Shown here: one piece after another, positions 1 through 11,544 of the stretch
Position numbering within the stretch: position 1 is the first letter of the stretch
Layout of the letters: each line of letters opens with the position of its first letter
From: Salvelinus alpinus
Lineage: Eukaryota; Chordata; Actinopteri; Salmoniformes; Salmonidae
Direction of reading: 5' to 3'
NCBI RefSeq assembly: GCF_045679555.1
Contig: NC_092087.1
Coordinates: 84,434,129-84,498,128, forward strand
DNA: 64,000 bases
Notes under the pieces: model-generated
Databases searched by the model: none
What the model was told of the DNA's origin: nothing
The model's input: only the letters and a program-made list of their open reading frames with translations
Translations under genes and position numbers: made by a program

Positions 1-172
1 TGAAATAAATCATTTTCTACTATTATTTTGACATTTCACATTCTTAAAATGAAGTGGTGATCCTAACTGACCTCAGACATGGAATTTCTACTAGGATTAA
101 ATGTAAGGAATTGTGAAAAACTGAGTTTAAATGTATTTTGCAAAGGTCTATGTAAACGTATGACTTCAACTG
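1..172. mobile_element. Tc1-like element, terminal fragment
   Basis: This is the end of a salmonid Tc1-like transposon that enters from outside the window. The outward terminus reads gacttcaactg, the mirror of the cagttgaagtc end of this family, and the sub-terminal stretch matches the inverted repeat region I recognise. No transposase coding is present here. Confidence 0.75.
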
Positions 173-197
173 TGTATATATATACACACACACACAG
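171..197. repeat. TA/CA simple repeat
   Basis: A short (TA)n followed by (CA)n run sits exactly between two Tc1-like termini. It is consistent with Tc1 insertion at TA dinucleotides. Confidence 0.7.
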
Positions 198-389
198 TAC
201 CAGTCCACAGTTGGGACACACCTACATTGTATAATAATAGTGAAGACATCAAAACTACGAAACACCACATATGGAATCATGTAGTAACCACAAAAGTGTT
301 AAACAAATCTACATATATTTTATATTTGAGATTCTACAAAGTAGCCACCCTTTGCCTTAATGACAGCTTTGCACTCTCTTGGCATTCTC

Positions 390-776
390 TGTCACGTTGA
401 AATGAGTAGACCAAGGCGCAGCGTCCGTAAAGTTCCACATAATTTTAATAAACCGAAACTCACTGACCAAAACAACAAACACCAAACCAAACCAAACCAA
501 ACCAAACCAAACCAAACCAAACCAAACCAAACCAAACCAAACACTACTGTTGTGCACTCAGGCAACTAAATGTAGACAAGATCCCACAAATAACCATGGG
601 GAAATGGCTACCTAAATATGATCCCCAATCAGAGACAATGATAAACAGCTGCCTCTGATTGGGAACCCTATCAGGCCACCATAGACATACAAATTCACCT
701 AGATGACCCACCCAAGTCACTATCACGCCCCAACCAACACAGAGAATTAACAGCTTACTATGGTCAGGGCGTGACA
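390..776 (+). mobile_element. TG...CA element, solo-LTR-like, copy 1
   Basis: The element has termini TGTCACG and CGTGACA and lies between perfect 5-base direct repeats TTCTC (385-389 and 777-781) inside Tc1 element A. TG...CA ends with a 5-base duplication are what solo LTRs show. It shares the core ccaaggcgcagcgt and the ccccaatcagagacaa block with the copies at 1893-2238 and 11545-11979. A non-autonomous DNA element cannot be excluded. It contains an (ACCAA)n expansion. Confidence 0.7.
482..542. repeat. (ACCAA)n microsatellite
   Basis: About twelve perfect 5-base units lie within the TG...CA element. The copy at 1893 has no such expansion at the matching place, so it arose after insertion. 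Confidence 0.9.
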
Positions 777-961
777 TTCTCTCAACCGGCTTCATGAGGT
801 AGTCACCTGGAATGCATTTTAATTAACAGTTGTGTTTTGTTAAAAGGAAATGTGTGGACTTTCTATCCTTCTTAATGCATTTAAGCCAGTCAGTTGTGTT
901 GTGACAAGGTAGGGGTGGTACACAAAAGATAGCCCATTTAGTAAAAAAACAAGTCCATATT

Positions 962-1885
962 ATGGCAAGAACAGCTCAAATAAGCTAAGAGAAACACAGT
1001 CCATCATTACTTTAAGACGTGAAGGTCAGTCAATCAGAAAATGTCAAGAACTTTGAAAGTTTCTTCAAGTGCAGTCGCAAAAACCATCAATTGCTATGAT
1101 GAAACTGGCACTCATGAGGACCGCCACAGGAAAGGAAGACCCAGAGTTACCTCTACTGCAGAGGATAAGTTCATTAGAGTTCAAGTAACAGACACTTCTC
1201 AATATCAACTGTTCAGAGGAGAGGAGGCCTTCATGGTTGAATTGCTGCAAAGAAACCACTACTAAAGGACACCAATAATAAGAAGAGACTTGATTGGGCC
1301 AAGAAACACGAGCAATGGACATTAGACAGGTGGAAATCTGTCCTTTGGTCTGATGAGTCCAAATGAGAGATTTTTGATCCAACCGCATGTCTTTGAGAGA
1401 CGCAGAGTAGGTAAACGGATGATCTCTGCATGTGTGGTTCCCACCGTGAAGCATGGAGGACGAGGTGTGATGGTGTGGGGGTGCTTTGCTGGTGACACTG
1501 TCAGTGATTTATTTAGAATTCAAGGCACACTTAAACAGAATGGCTACCACAGCATTCTGGGGTGATACGCCATCCCATCTGGTTTGCGATTAGGGGGACT
1601 ATCATTTGTTTTTCAACAGGACAATGACCCAACACACCTCCAGGCTGTGTAATGGCTATTTGAACAAGGAGAGTGATGGAGTGCTGCATGGAGACCTGGC
1701 CTCCACAATCACCCAATCTCAAACCAATTGAGATGGTTTGGGATGAGTTGGACTGCAGAATGAAGGAAAAGCAGCCAACAAGTGCTCAGCATATGTGGGA
1801 ACTCCTTCAAGACTGTTGGAAAAGCATTCCAGGTGAAGCTGGTTGAGAGAATGTTAAGAGTGTGCAAAGCTGTCATCAAGGCAAA
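962..1885 (+). pseudogene. Tc1-like transposase pseudogene (element A)
   Basis: A DDE transposase of the Tc1/mariner family, which would cut and paste the element at TA sites. The start reads MARTAQIS and is followed at once by a TAA stop. Further on there are several frameshifts, with pieces of the paired-like DNA-binding region at about 1041-1200 and of the catalytic region at about 1360-1760. The C-terminal end stops just before the second TG...CA insertion. It cannot encode an active enzyme. Confidence 0.85.
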
Positions 1886-1892
1886 GGGTGGC

Positions 1893-2238
1893 TGTCACGG
1901 TCATTTGTAGAATTAACGGACCAAAGCGCAGCGTGCATAGAGTTCCACATGTTTAATTAAAGAAACTCACCAAAACAATACATAACAAAAACAAAACGTG
2001 GAGTCAAATGTAGTGCACACTGGCAACTACACACAAACAAACAAGATCCCACAAAAACCCAGTGGGAAAAGGCTGCCTAAATATGATCCCCAATCAGAGA
2101 CAACGATAAACAGCTGCCTCTGATTGGGAACCATACCAGGCCAACATAGACATATAATCACCTAGATAACCCACCCTAGTCACACCCCGACCTAACCAAC
2201 ATAGAGAATAAAAGGCTCTCTGTGGTCAGAGCATGACA
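1893..2238 (+). mobile_element. TG...CA element, solo-LTR-like, copy 2
   Basis: The termini are TGTCACGG and GCATGACA, and the copy is flanked by perfect 5-base direct repeats GTGGC (1888-1892 and 2239-2243). Excision restores the Tc1 end sequence. It shares most of its length with copy 1 but lacks the ACCAA expansion. Confidence 0.7.
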
Positions 2239-2405
2239 GTGGCTACTTTGAAGAATCTAAAATCTAAAATATATTTTGATTTGTTTAACACTCTTTTGGT
2301 TACTACATTATTCCATATGTGTTAATTCATAGTTTTAATGTCTTCACTATTATTCTACAATGTAAAATAATGAAAAACCCTTGAATGAGTTGGTGTGTCC
2401 AAACC

Positions 2406-4143
2406 TTTTCCACATTTTGTTATGTTACAGCCTATATTCTAAAATGTATGAAAAAAATGTCATTCTACACCCAATACCCTATAATGACAAAGCAAAAACA
2501 GGTTTACAAATTACGTTTACATAAGTATTCAGACCATTTACTCAGTACTTTGTTGAAGCACCTTTGGCAGAAATTACAGCCTCAAGTCTTCTTGGGTATG
2601 ATGCTAAAGGTTTGGCACATCTGTATTTGGAGAGTTTCTCCCATTCTTCTCTGCAGATTATCTCAAGTTCTGTCAGGTTGGATAGGGAGCGTTGCTGCAC
2701 AGCTATTTTCAGGTCTCTCCAGAGATTGTTCGATCGTGTTCAAGTCCGGGCTCTGGCTGGGCCACTCAAGGACATTGAGACTTGTCCCGAAGCCACTCCT
2801 GCGTTGTCTTGGCTGTGTGCTTAGGGTCATTGTCATGTTAGAAGGTGAACCTTCGCCCCAGTCTGAGGTCCTGAGCATTCTGGAGCAGGTTCATCAAGGA
2901 TCTCTCTTAACTTTGCTCTGTTCATCTTTCGCTTGATCCTGACTAGTCTCCCAGTCCCTGCCGCTGAAAACACCCCCACAGCATTATGCTTCCACCACCA
3001 GGCTTCACCGTAAGGATGGTGCCAGGTTTCCTCCAGACGTGACACTTGGCATTAAGCCCAAAGAGTTCAGTCTTGGTTTCATTAGACCAAAGAATCTTGT
3101 TTGTCAGGGTCTGAGAGTCTTTAGGTGCCTTTTGGCAAACTCCAAGTGGGCTATCATGTGCCTTTTACTGCAGACTGGCTTCCATCTTGCCACTATACCA
3201 TAAATGCCTGATTGGTTGAGTGCTGCAGAGATGGTTGTCCTTCTGGAAGGTTCTCCCATCTCCACAGAGGAACACTAGAGCTCTGTCAAAGTGGCCATCG
3301 GGTTCTTGGTCATGTCCCTGACCAAGGCCCTTCTCCCCAGATTTAAAAAAAAATATTTTAAAAAATGTAACCTTTATTTAACTAGGCAAGACAGTTAAGA
3401 ACAAATTCTTATTTACAATGACGGCCTACCGGGGAACAGTGGGTTAACTGCCTTGTTCAGGGGCAGAACGCCAGATTTTTACCTTGTCAGCTTGGCGATT
3501 TGATCCAGCAACCTTTCGGTTACTGGCCCAACTCTCTAACCACTAGGCTACCTGCCGCCACGATTGCTCAGTTTGGCCGGGCGGCCAGCTCTAGGAAGTG
3601 TCTTGGTGGTTCCAAACTTCTTCCATTTAAGAATGATGGAGCCGACTATGTTCTTGGGGATCTTCAGTGCTGCAGAAATGTTTTGATCTGTGCTTCGCCA
3701 CAATCCTGTCTCTGAGCTCTACGGACAATTCCTTTGACCTCATGGCTTGGTTTTTCCTCTGACATGCACTGTCAACTGTGGAACCTTATATAGACAGGTG
3801 TGTGCCTTTCCAAATCCTGTCCAATCAATTGATTTTACCACAGGTGGACTCCAATCAAATTGTAGAAACATCTCAAGGATGATCAATGGAATAAGGATGC
3901 ACCTGAGCTCAATTTCGAGTCTCATAGCAAAGGGTCTGAATACTTATGTAAATAAGGTATTTCTGTTTTTTATTTTGAATACATTTGCAAACATTTCTAA
4001 AAACCTGTTTTTGCTTTGTCATTATGGGTTATTGTGTGTAGACTGCTGAGGATTATTTCTTTTTTAATCCATTTTAGAATAAGGATGTAATGTAACAAAA
4101 TGTGGAAAAAGTCAAGGGGTCTGAATACTTTCCGAAGGCACTG
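2406..4143 (-). mobile_element. Tc1-like element B, degenerate
   Basis: A second Tc1-like family whose right terminus reads ctttccgaaggcactg at 4128-4143. Its left terminus is missing because it is fused to element A. The transposase lies on the minus strand and is broken: the piece at 2663-2878 still reads WPSQSPDLNTIEQ, the region around the catalytic Glu. A SINE interrupts it at 3344-3561. No intact frame remains. Confidence 0.8.
3344..3561 (-). mobile_element. tRNA-derived SINE (HpaI-type)
   Basis: Read on the minus strand it begins with the tRNA-like head (ggcaggtagcctagtgg), carries a pol III box B region (ggatcaaatc) and ends with the LINE-derived tail (ctagttaaataaaggtta) plus an A-rich end. 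It is flanked by GATT on both sides (3340-3343, 3562-3565) and its removal restores element B. Confidence 0.85.
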
Positions 4144-5400
<1,257 letters not shown>

Positions 5401-5417
5401 ACCTCTCTCTCTCCCAG

Positions 5418-6194
5418 GAGACTGTCTTTATTAAGCATTGGCCCCTGTGAAACGGTGCTATATGGAGTAAGGGCCCGGTTTGGCATACAGCTGGGCTTCT
5501 GGGGGCCAACAGAGAGATAGAGAGCTTTGCTACGGAGGATAGTGAAGAGCTGTGGCTTTGCTACTGGGAGTCAGTTGGCGTGCTCGATTCGATAGTTTGT
5601 AATCAACAGTTATTGAGTCCAGGGTTGACTAGACATATAGATTGGAAACGGAAAACACACACTCACTGAAATTGTTTGTTCTACTGAGGGACTGAGACTG
5701 AAGGAGGACTAGTGAAATAGTTTGTTCTACTGAGGGACTGAGACTGAAGGAGAAGACCGGAGGAGGACCAGTGAAATAGTTTGTTCTACTGAGAGACTGA
5801 GACTGAAGGAGAAGAGTGGAGGAGGACCAGTGAAATAGTTTGTTCTACTGAGGAACTGAGACTGAAGGAGGACTAGTGAAATAGTTTGTTCTACTGAGGC
5901 ACTGAGTCTGAAGGAGAAGAGTGGAGGAGGACCAGTGGAATAGTTTGTTCTACTGAGGGACTGAGACTGAAGGAGAAGAGTGGAGGAGGACCAGTGAAAT
6001 AGTTTGTTCTACTGAGGGACTGAGACTGAAGGAGAAGAGTGGAGGAGGACCAGTGAAATAGTTTGTTCTACTGAGGGATTGAGACTGAAGGAGAAGAGTG
6101 GAGGAGGACCAGTGAAATAGTTTGTTCTACTGAGGGATTGAGACTGAAGGAGAGTGGAGGAGGACCAGTAGAGGGACGTATCATCTCTGTTGAG
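5418..6194 (+). promoter_or_regulatory. Putative 5' untranslated exon of the receptor gene
   Basis: A pyrimidine tract ends in cccag at 5413-5417. At 6194/6195 there is a good donor (TTGAG/GTAGGT), and the next acceptor is at 6717-6718, just upstream of the receptor start codon. Most of this putative exon is a 59-base minisatellite. The true transcription start cannot be fixed from sequence alone. Confidence 0.35.
5667..6172. repeat. 59-bp minisatellite in the likely 5' exon
   Basis: About nine units containing tagtttgttctactgag and gaggaggaccag. Full units are 59 bases. Two are short because the gaagagtggagg block is missing. Confidence 0.9.
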
Positions 6195-6753
6195 GTAGGT
6201 GAGATTTTGATGTAATTGAAAGATCATTTTTTTACTGTATTTGATAGCAATTTGTCCATTTTATAAGTCGTAATATTGCTCAGAAGAAATGTAAGTGGCT
6301 ATCTATTCGATTTGAACGAGTAATGCATTATGATAACGGATTTTTAAGCATCAATTTTAATAGGTGCAGCAAGCGCAATTCAATTATATTTATAAAGTGA
6401 TTTTTTGACGTCAGCCAACAATATGGAGTGATTTTTGTGCCAATTTCTTTTGGTATGAAAATCCATTCATACAATAAACTGAACAGATGCGTAAATCATA
6501 TAAAACACTTTTTATGACAACATGCAAAAGTTAATGTAGTGGAATATAATAGCTTGATGATAGCAGGCAGCATGTCAAAGTCTATTGGTCCTCAACTCTG
6601 TCATACACAATACAGATACAATGATATACACTACGATTATATACAGCTATACAGTATATATTATATACAATTATACATTTATAACTCATGTCAATTGTTC
6701 CCTTTTCCCTCTGTTTAGAACCAAATCTCTTCTCCACTTTGACCACACCTTCC

Positions 6754-9700
6754 ATGGCGATGATGGCTAACTCCACGGGGATGACCTCCAATGACCTCTC
6801 CCTGAACTCAACGTCGACCCTTAGCCCGGAACCTTGGACGCCGCCTCCTTGGTACCAATTCCACGTCTGCTCCGTGGCCCCTTATGGATTCATCTTCTAC
6901 TTTGGAGTCAAAATCTTCAACCTGGCCATAGGTGTAGTAGCATGATGTAGAAGAAAAAGAAATGCACACCTATTTAGGCGAGGTGCTGGCTAGCGGAGTA
7001 GAACACTTAAAAATAAAGGAGAGCCGCACACTCTAGGACACAGCTGTCAAACTCATTCCACGGAGGGCCGAGTGTCTGTGGGTTTTCGCTCCACCCTTGT
7101 ACTTGATTGATGAATTCAGGTCACTAATTAGTAAGGAACTCCCATCACCTGGTTGTCTAGGTCTTAACTGAAAGGAAAAAACAAAAACCAGCAGACACTA
7201 GGCCCTCCATGGAATGAGTTTGACACCCCTGCTCTAGGAGCTCAGATACAAAAATATTTAATTTACCAACGTTTCGACAGGCAACGAAACGTTGGTCAAT
7301 TAATTAAATATTTTTGCATCTGAGCTCCTAAAGTGTGCGGCTCTCCTTTATTTTTAAGTTTTCTACTCCGCTAGCCAGCACCTCGCCTAAATAGGACTCC
7401 TAGAGCTCCTAGAGTGTGCGGCTCTCCTTTATTTTTAAGTTTTCTACTCCGCTAGCCAGCACCTCGCCTAAATAGGACTCCTACAGCTCCTAGAGTGTGC
7501 GGCTCTCCTTTATTTTTAAGTAGTAGCATGATGTACCACATTACACATAATGCTCTGGTAGCAGGTGTAGTAGGACGATGTACTACATTACCCATAATGC
7601 TCTGGTAGCAGGTGTAGTAGCATGTTGTTTATGACGAAAATGAAAACGTCACAGTTTGACACTTTCACGTAGTTGGAGTAATAACATGTTCAACTACTTA
7701 AGACATTGGCTGGAATCTAGGTTGTGGCTTTAGATTTAGCAAAAATGAACAACTAAGGAAGAAAGTTTCCCTTCTATCATTGACTTCTCATATCCCAAAC
7801 CCAGTCCTGATCTGCTTGGTCTGCTTCCCGGAAGTCTTGCAATCTTCCGCCTTTGGATTTAGAAACTATGTGGCAGCATTATGTACTACAGTACCCATAA
7901 TACTGTGGTAGTAAGTGTAGTAGCGTGATGTACTACAGTACCCATAATGCTGTGGTAGTAAGTGTAGTAGTGTGATGTACTACAGTACCCATAATGCTGT
8001 GGTAGTAGGTGTAGTAGCGTGATATACTACAGTACCCGTAATGCTGTGGTAGTAGGTGGAGTAGCATGATGTATCTTTTGACCAGAACCCTATGAAGTAG
8101 TGCACTGTATAGAGGGCTCTGCTCAAAAGTAGTGCACTATACAGGGAATAGGGAAAGTAGGACACTATATTGGGAATGGGTGCCATTTTGGACTCAGCCT
8201 TGGTAAAGATATTCCTGTCACTAACACAGTGGTGTCCCTACTGTTTATGGAGTCTGGTCAAAAGTAGTGCACGACATAGGGAATAGGATGCCATTTGGGA
8301 CGCATCCTAACACAGTCCTTATTGATACAACAGGCACACCCTGCAACATACTGGTGCTGTGGAAGATCTCCAGCAGGAAAAGTGACTCGTCCACGTCTGA
8401 CATCTTCATCTTTAATCTGGCTATAATGGACACCTACTTCTGCCTCATGGGGCCCATAGACATGGTCAACAGGCTGGTCCTGGACCACCAAGGCATCTGG
8501 TACTTCCAACGCTTTGCCTACGGGGTCAAAGACACAGGACCCCTCTTCCTGGTGAGTAGATAATAAGACCTAGGTAGTTATGTTACATACACCTGGGTTA
8601 TGTTATAATCTGGGTTATGTTATAATCTGGATTATGTTATCTAGTCCTGGGTTATATTATAATGTGGGCTATGTTATATAGACCTGGGTTATGTTATAAT
8701 CTGGGTTATGTTATATAGACCTGGGATATGTTATAATCTTGGTTACGTTATAATCTGAGTTATGTTATATAGACCAGGGTTATATTATATTGTGGGTTAT
8801 GTTATATAGACCTGGGTTATATTATAATATGGGTTATGTTATAATCTGGGTTATATTATATAGACCTGGGTTATATTATAATATGGGTTATGTTATAATC
8901 TGGGTTATGTTATATAGACCTGGGTTATATTATAATCTGGGTTATGATATAATCTGGGTTGTGTTATAATCTGGTTATGTTACATAGATCTTGGTTATGT
9001 TATAAAGACCTGGGATATGTTATAATCTGGGTTTATGTTATAATCTGAGTTATGTTATATAGACCTGGGTTATTATGTTATAGTCTGGGTTATGTTCATA
9101 TTATATTCTGGGTTATAATGTGGGTCAGACCTAATCCCTCTCCATCTCTCTCCTCCCAGATGTGTATTTGTCTAGACCTGGGTGGTTATGTTATAATAAA
9201 TTGTGTCAGGTAGCCTAGCAGTTAAGAGCATTGAACCAAAAGATCGCTGGTTTGAATCCCTGAGCAGACTAAGTGAAAAATCTGTCCTTGAGCAAGGCAC
9301 TTAACCCTAAATTATCCTGCAAGTCTCTCTGGATAAGAGCGTCTGCTAAATTACTCAAATGTAAATGTAAAAAACTGTTATAATTTGGGTCATATTTGAA
9401 TCTGGGTTATGTTATAATCTGGGTTATTTTATGATGTTCATTATTTTGTAGTGTGGGTTATATTATAATCTGGGTTATGTTATAATCTGGGTCATGTTAT
9501 AATCAGAATTATGTTAGAATCTGGGTTATATATTAATCTGTGTTATATTATAATCTGAGTTATATTCCATCTCTCTCCTCCCAGGTGTGTATCTGTCTGG
9601 ACCGCTATGTGGCCGTGGTCCACCCGGTGCTGTTCACTGGTATCCGTGACAACAAGATCCGCGTTGGTGTCTCCGTGGTAACCTGGGCCCTCATCCTGGC

Positions 9701-10127
9701 CTACAGCCTCACCAAGAGCATCCTGGGAGTCATGTCTGTCAACGAGGTGTTCAGCGGCCTCATCCTCTTCGCCTTCGCCCTCATGATCTACTGTAACCTC
9801 TCCATCATATGGGTCCTACGCCGCTCCGTAGCCGGGAAGGAGGTGATGCACCCTGTGAAGAAGAAAGCCTTCAAAATGGTGCTGGTCGTCTTGGGTATAA
9901 TCTTCGTCAACTACCTTCCTCCTGTGGCTCTTGTTCCGTTCTTCTCCTACTACACGTTCGTCCAGTTCCGCTGTCAGGTGACTATAAGTGTGTTCTCCAT
10001 CATGGATCTGAGTTGTAGTATGGAGCCACTGCTGTATATTACCAAGATGGACAGGCCTGCGTGTATACCTGGCTGGTGCTGTGCGGGGGAGAGCTCGGCC
10101 AAGAAACCCTACGAGATTAATGTGTGA
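6754..10127 (+). CDS. Class A (rhodopsin-like) G-protein coupled receptor, orphan, three coding exons
   Basis: Coding exons are 6754-6931, 8334-8551 and 9585-10127. They join in frame (phase 1, then phase 0) with GT-AG borders and give 312 aa. The start ccATGg is the first of three nearby ATGs, and an acceptor precedes it at 6717-6718. The extracellular N-terminus has sites N6-S-T and N18-S-T. TM1 contains GTPCNILVLW and is split by intron 1. TM2 is around FNLAIMDTYF. TM3 ends in ICLDRYVAVVHP, with intron 2 just before the DRY motif. TM6 contains FVNYLPP in place of the usual CWxP, and TM7 ends MEPLLY where NPxxY/DPxxY is expected. The short tail has a Cys pair (GWCC) that could be palmitoylated. 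Odd points: the TM3 start has Ile at the conserved Cys 3.25 position and the second extracellular loop has no Cys, so the class A disulfide is absent. The organisation resembles the P2Y/lipid-receptor-like group of fish receptors; the ligand is unknown. It is probably functional, as no stop or frameshift is seen. Confidence 0.88.
6971..7520. mobile_element. Fold-back element with amplified right arm (intron 1)
   Basis: A left arm at 6971-7038 (aggcgaggtgctggctagcg ...) is the reverse complement of 7326-7394. That right arm is then repeated in tandem with an 81-base period (second copy to about 7475, partial third to 7520). A smaller perfect stem (aacgtttcg / cgaaacgtt) lies in the loop near 7269-7292. 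No coding is present. Confidence 0.8.
7039..7231. mobile_element. hAT-type MITE nested in the fold-back element
   Basis: It is bounded by 8-base direct repeats CTCTAGGA (7031-7038 and 7232-7239), the duplication size of hAT elements. Its inverted ends are gtcaaactcattcca and tggaatgagtttgac. There is no transposase. It sits immediately inside the left arm of the fold-back element. Confidence 0.85.
7521..7640. repeat. Minisatellite in intron 1 (first block)
   Basis: Two to three units of a repeat containing catgatgtac.acattac.cataatgctctggtagcaggtgtagtag. It is related to the block at 7862-8070, with which it shares cataatgct and ggtagta/gcaggtgtagtag. Confidence 0.8.
7862..8070. repeat. Minisatellite in intron 1 (second block)
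   Basis: About four to five units of roughly 47 bases carrying gatgtactacagtaccc and ataatgctgtggtag. Confidence 0.85.
9141..9186 (+). pseudogene. Partial duplicate of the exon 3 splice acceptor and first exon bases
   Basis: The 19 bases before the decoy AG at 9158-9159 (tccatctctctcctcccag) are identical to those before the true acceptor at 9583-9584. The following 27 or so bases match the start of exon 3 with a few changes. Splicing here would give about 17 codons and then a TAG stop. Confidence 0.85.
9205..9374 (+). mobile_element. tRNA-derived SINE in intron 2
   Basis: The tRNA-like head (caggtagcctagcag) and box B (ggtttgaatcc) are followed by a tail with gataagagcgtctgctaaat, common in teleost SINEs. 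This tail differs from the HpaI-type copies at 3344 and 13586. It is inserted in the intron minisatellite. Confidence 0.8.
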
Positions 10128-10367
10128 TGTGGCTCATCACTATCCTGCCAAGTTTCAAAGTCAGAAGGCCCACTAAATTCTACGATTCCTTTTCTTAAAC
10201 TCTGATTTTAAACCTTAACTTTAACCGAACCTTAACCACACTGCTAACCTTATGCCTAACCCTAACCTTAAATTAAGATCAAAAATAAAAATTTTGTTAC
10301 GATAAAGCCAATTCTGACTTTGCAGCTTGGCCATCTACTGGGAACCATGTGATGAGGGAGAGAAGAA
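10128..10367. other. Receptor 3' flank
   Basis: Includes a run of tandem-like cctaacc/cttaacc steps (10205-10275) without a clear array. No coding is recognised. A possible poly(A) signal aataaa occurs near 10283 and another near 10753, so the 3' end is not fixed. Confidence 0.4.
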
Positions 10368-10528
10368 GAGGCTGGTGGGTGGAGCTATACGAGGATGGGT
10401 TCATTGTAATGGCTGGAATGGAATAAATGGAATGGACCATGTGTTTAATGTGCGTGATTCTGTTCCATTTATTCCATTCCAACCATTACAATGAGCCTGT
10501 CCTCCTATATCTCTGCCCACCAGCCTCC
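10368..10528. mobile_element. Fold-back MITE
   Basis: Arms of about 65 bases (10368-10434 and 10461-10528) are near-perfect reverse complements, including ggaatggaataaatggaa. The loop is about 26 bases. It is non-coding. Confidence 0.85.
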
Positions 10529-10850
10529 TCTGGGGGAAAGAAGGACAGGGGACAGTGGGGTGACCATCTACCAACTCCTGTCCAGGAGAGCTACTGCTGT
10601 GCAGGCTTTAGTACCAGGCCTGCAGTACACATTAGATTCAGCCTGCACACTCCTGGCATGTCTTAAATTAGGTAGGCCGCAATACACACATTTAGATATA
10701 TCACAGGGTAAATGTATTGTGTGTGGATGGACATGTATACTGCTGTATTGCCAATAAATACTATTAATATGTATTATTATTATCATTAATAATGAATAAT
10801 CATTTGTGATTTCTGAGAATGTGTTTGTTTATTTATTGATACTTCATTTT

Positions 10851-11092
10851 GCGCTCCCGAGTGTCGCAGCGGCACTGCATCTCAGTGCTTGAGGCGTCAC
10901 TACAGCCTGGTTCGAATGCAGGCTGTATCACAACCGGCCATAATTGGGAGTCCCTTAGGGCAGCGCACAATTGGCCCAGCGTCGTCCGAGTTTGGCCGGT
11001 GTAAGCTGTCTTTGTAAACAAGAATTTGTTCTTAACTTACTTGTCTAGTTAAATAAAGGTTAAATAAAATAAATAAATAAAAATTCACCATA
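10851..11092 (+). mobile_element. tRNA-derived SINE (SmaI-like head, LINE-type tail)
   Basis: It starts gcgctcccgagtgtcgcagc and has a box B (ggttcgaatgc). It ends in the tail ctagttaaataaaggttaaa with an A/T-rich end. The head differs from the HpaI-type copies while the tail is shared. The exact subfamily is uncertain. Confidence 0.8.
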
Positions 11093-11173
11093 GTTGGCCC
11101 ATAAGCAATGTCTCCCAGTGTCGATCTCCCATTTGGACCGGATCTGGCCTGTCTAATGCTTCACATTGCCAGT

Positions 11174-11275
11174 GTACAGGTAACTGCCAAAATAAAGGAA
11201 ACACTTCAGTAAATAAGGGATACAAAGTATATTGAAGCAGGTGCACCCCACCCAGGTGTGGCTCCACTCATAGAA
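11174..11275. mobile_element. Tc1-like terminus fragment (third family)
   Basis: About 100 bases starting acaggtaactgccaaaataa match the left end of another salmonid Tc1-like family. The remainder of the element is absent. Confidence 0.65.
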
Positions 11276-11544
11276 TAGTGGACCACAATGGAAACAAGTC
11301 CTTGAGTTTTTGTGTGTATAATCTTCGGCAATTTTGGTACATGTATTGGTTGCCTGGTGAGGCTTCTTTATGTATTTTAAATGGTCAAATTACTATTATA
11401 AAAAAATATATGATAGAGCAATCTGATGCCCATCTGCAAACTCGATAATGTGTTGCGTAACCATTAGTTACAATGCAACGTCTGCAGTGTATTCGGCCTG
11501 GAACCTTCTAGTACCATGTCTTAGAGAGGAAGGAAATGACATAA

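Larger units (their letters stand above)
195..2405 (+). mobile_element. Tc1-like element A, degenerate, with two later insertions
   Basis: The left end starts with cagtaccagtcc and the copy runs through a transposase-like region to the right-end motif of the same family (cttgaatgagttggtgtgtc). It is interrupted by two independent insertions at 390-776 and 1893-2238. Removing each insertion and one target copy restores the Tc1 sequence. The outermost right-end bases are missing where the element fuses to Tc1-like element B near 2405. Confidence 0.85.
8575..9570. repeat. AT-rich minisatellite filling intron 2
   Basis: An irregular tandem array of ctgggttatgttataatc and tatatagacctgggttatg modules of about 18 and 36 bases. 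It is interrupted by a partial copy of the exon 3 acceptor (9141-9186) and a SINE (9205-9374). It fills almost the whole 1,033-base intron. Confidence 0.92.

Noticed and set aside
357-569. Repetitive frames over the ACCAA run
   Set aside because: Products of a simple repeat in a mobile element.
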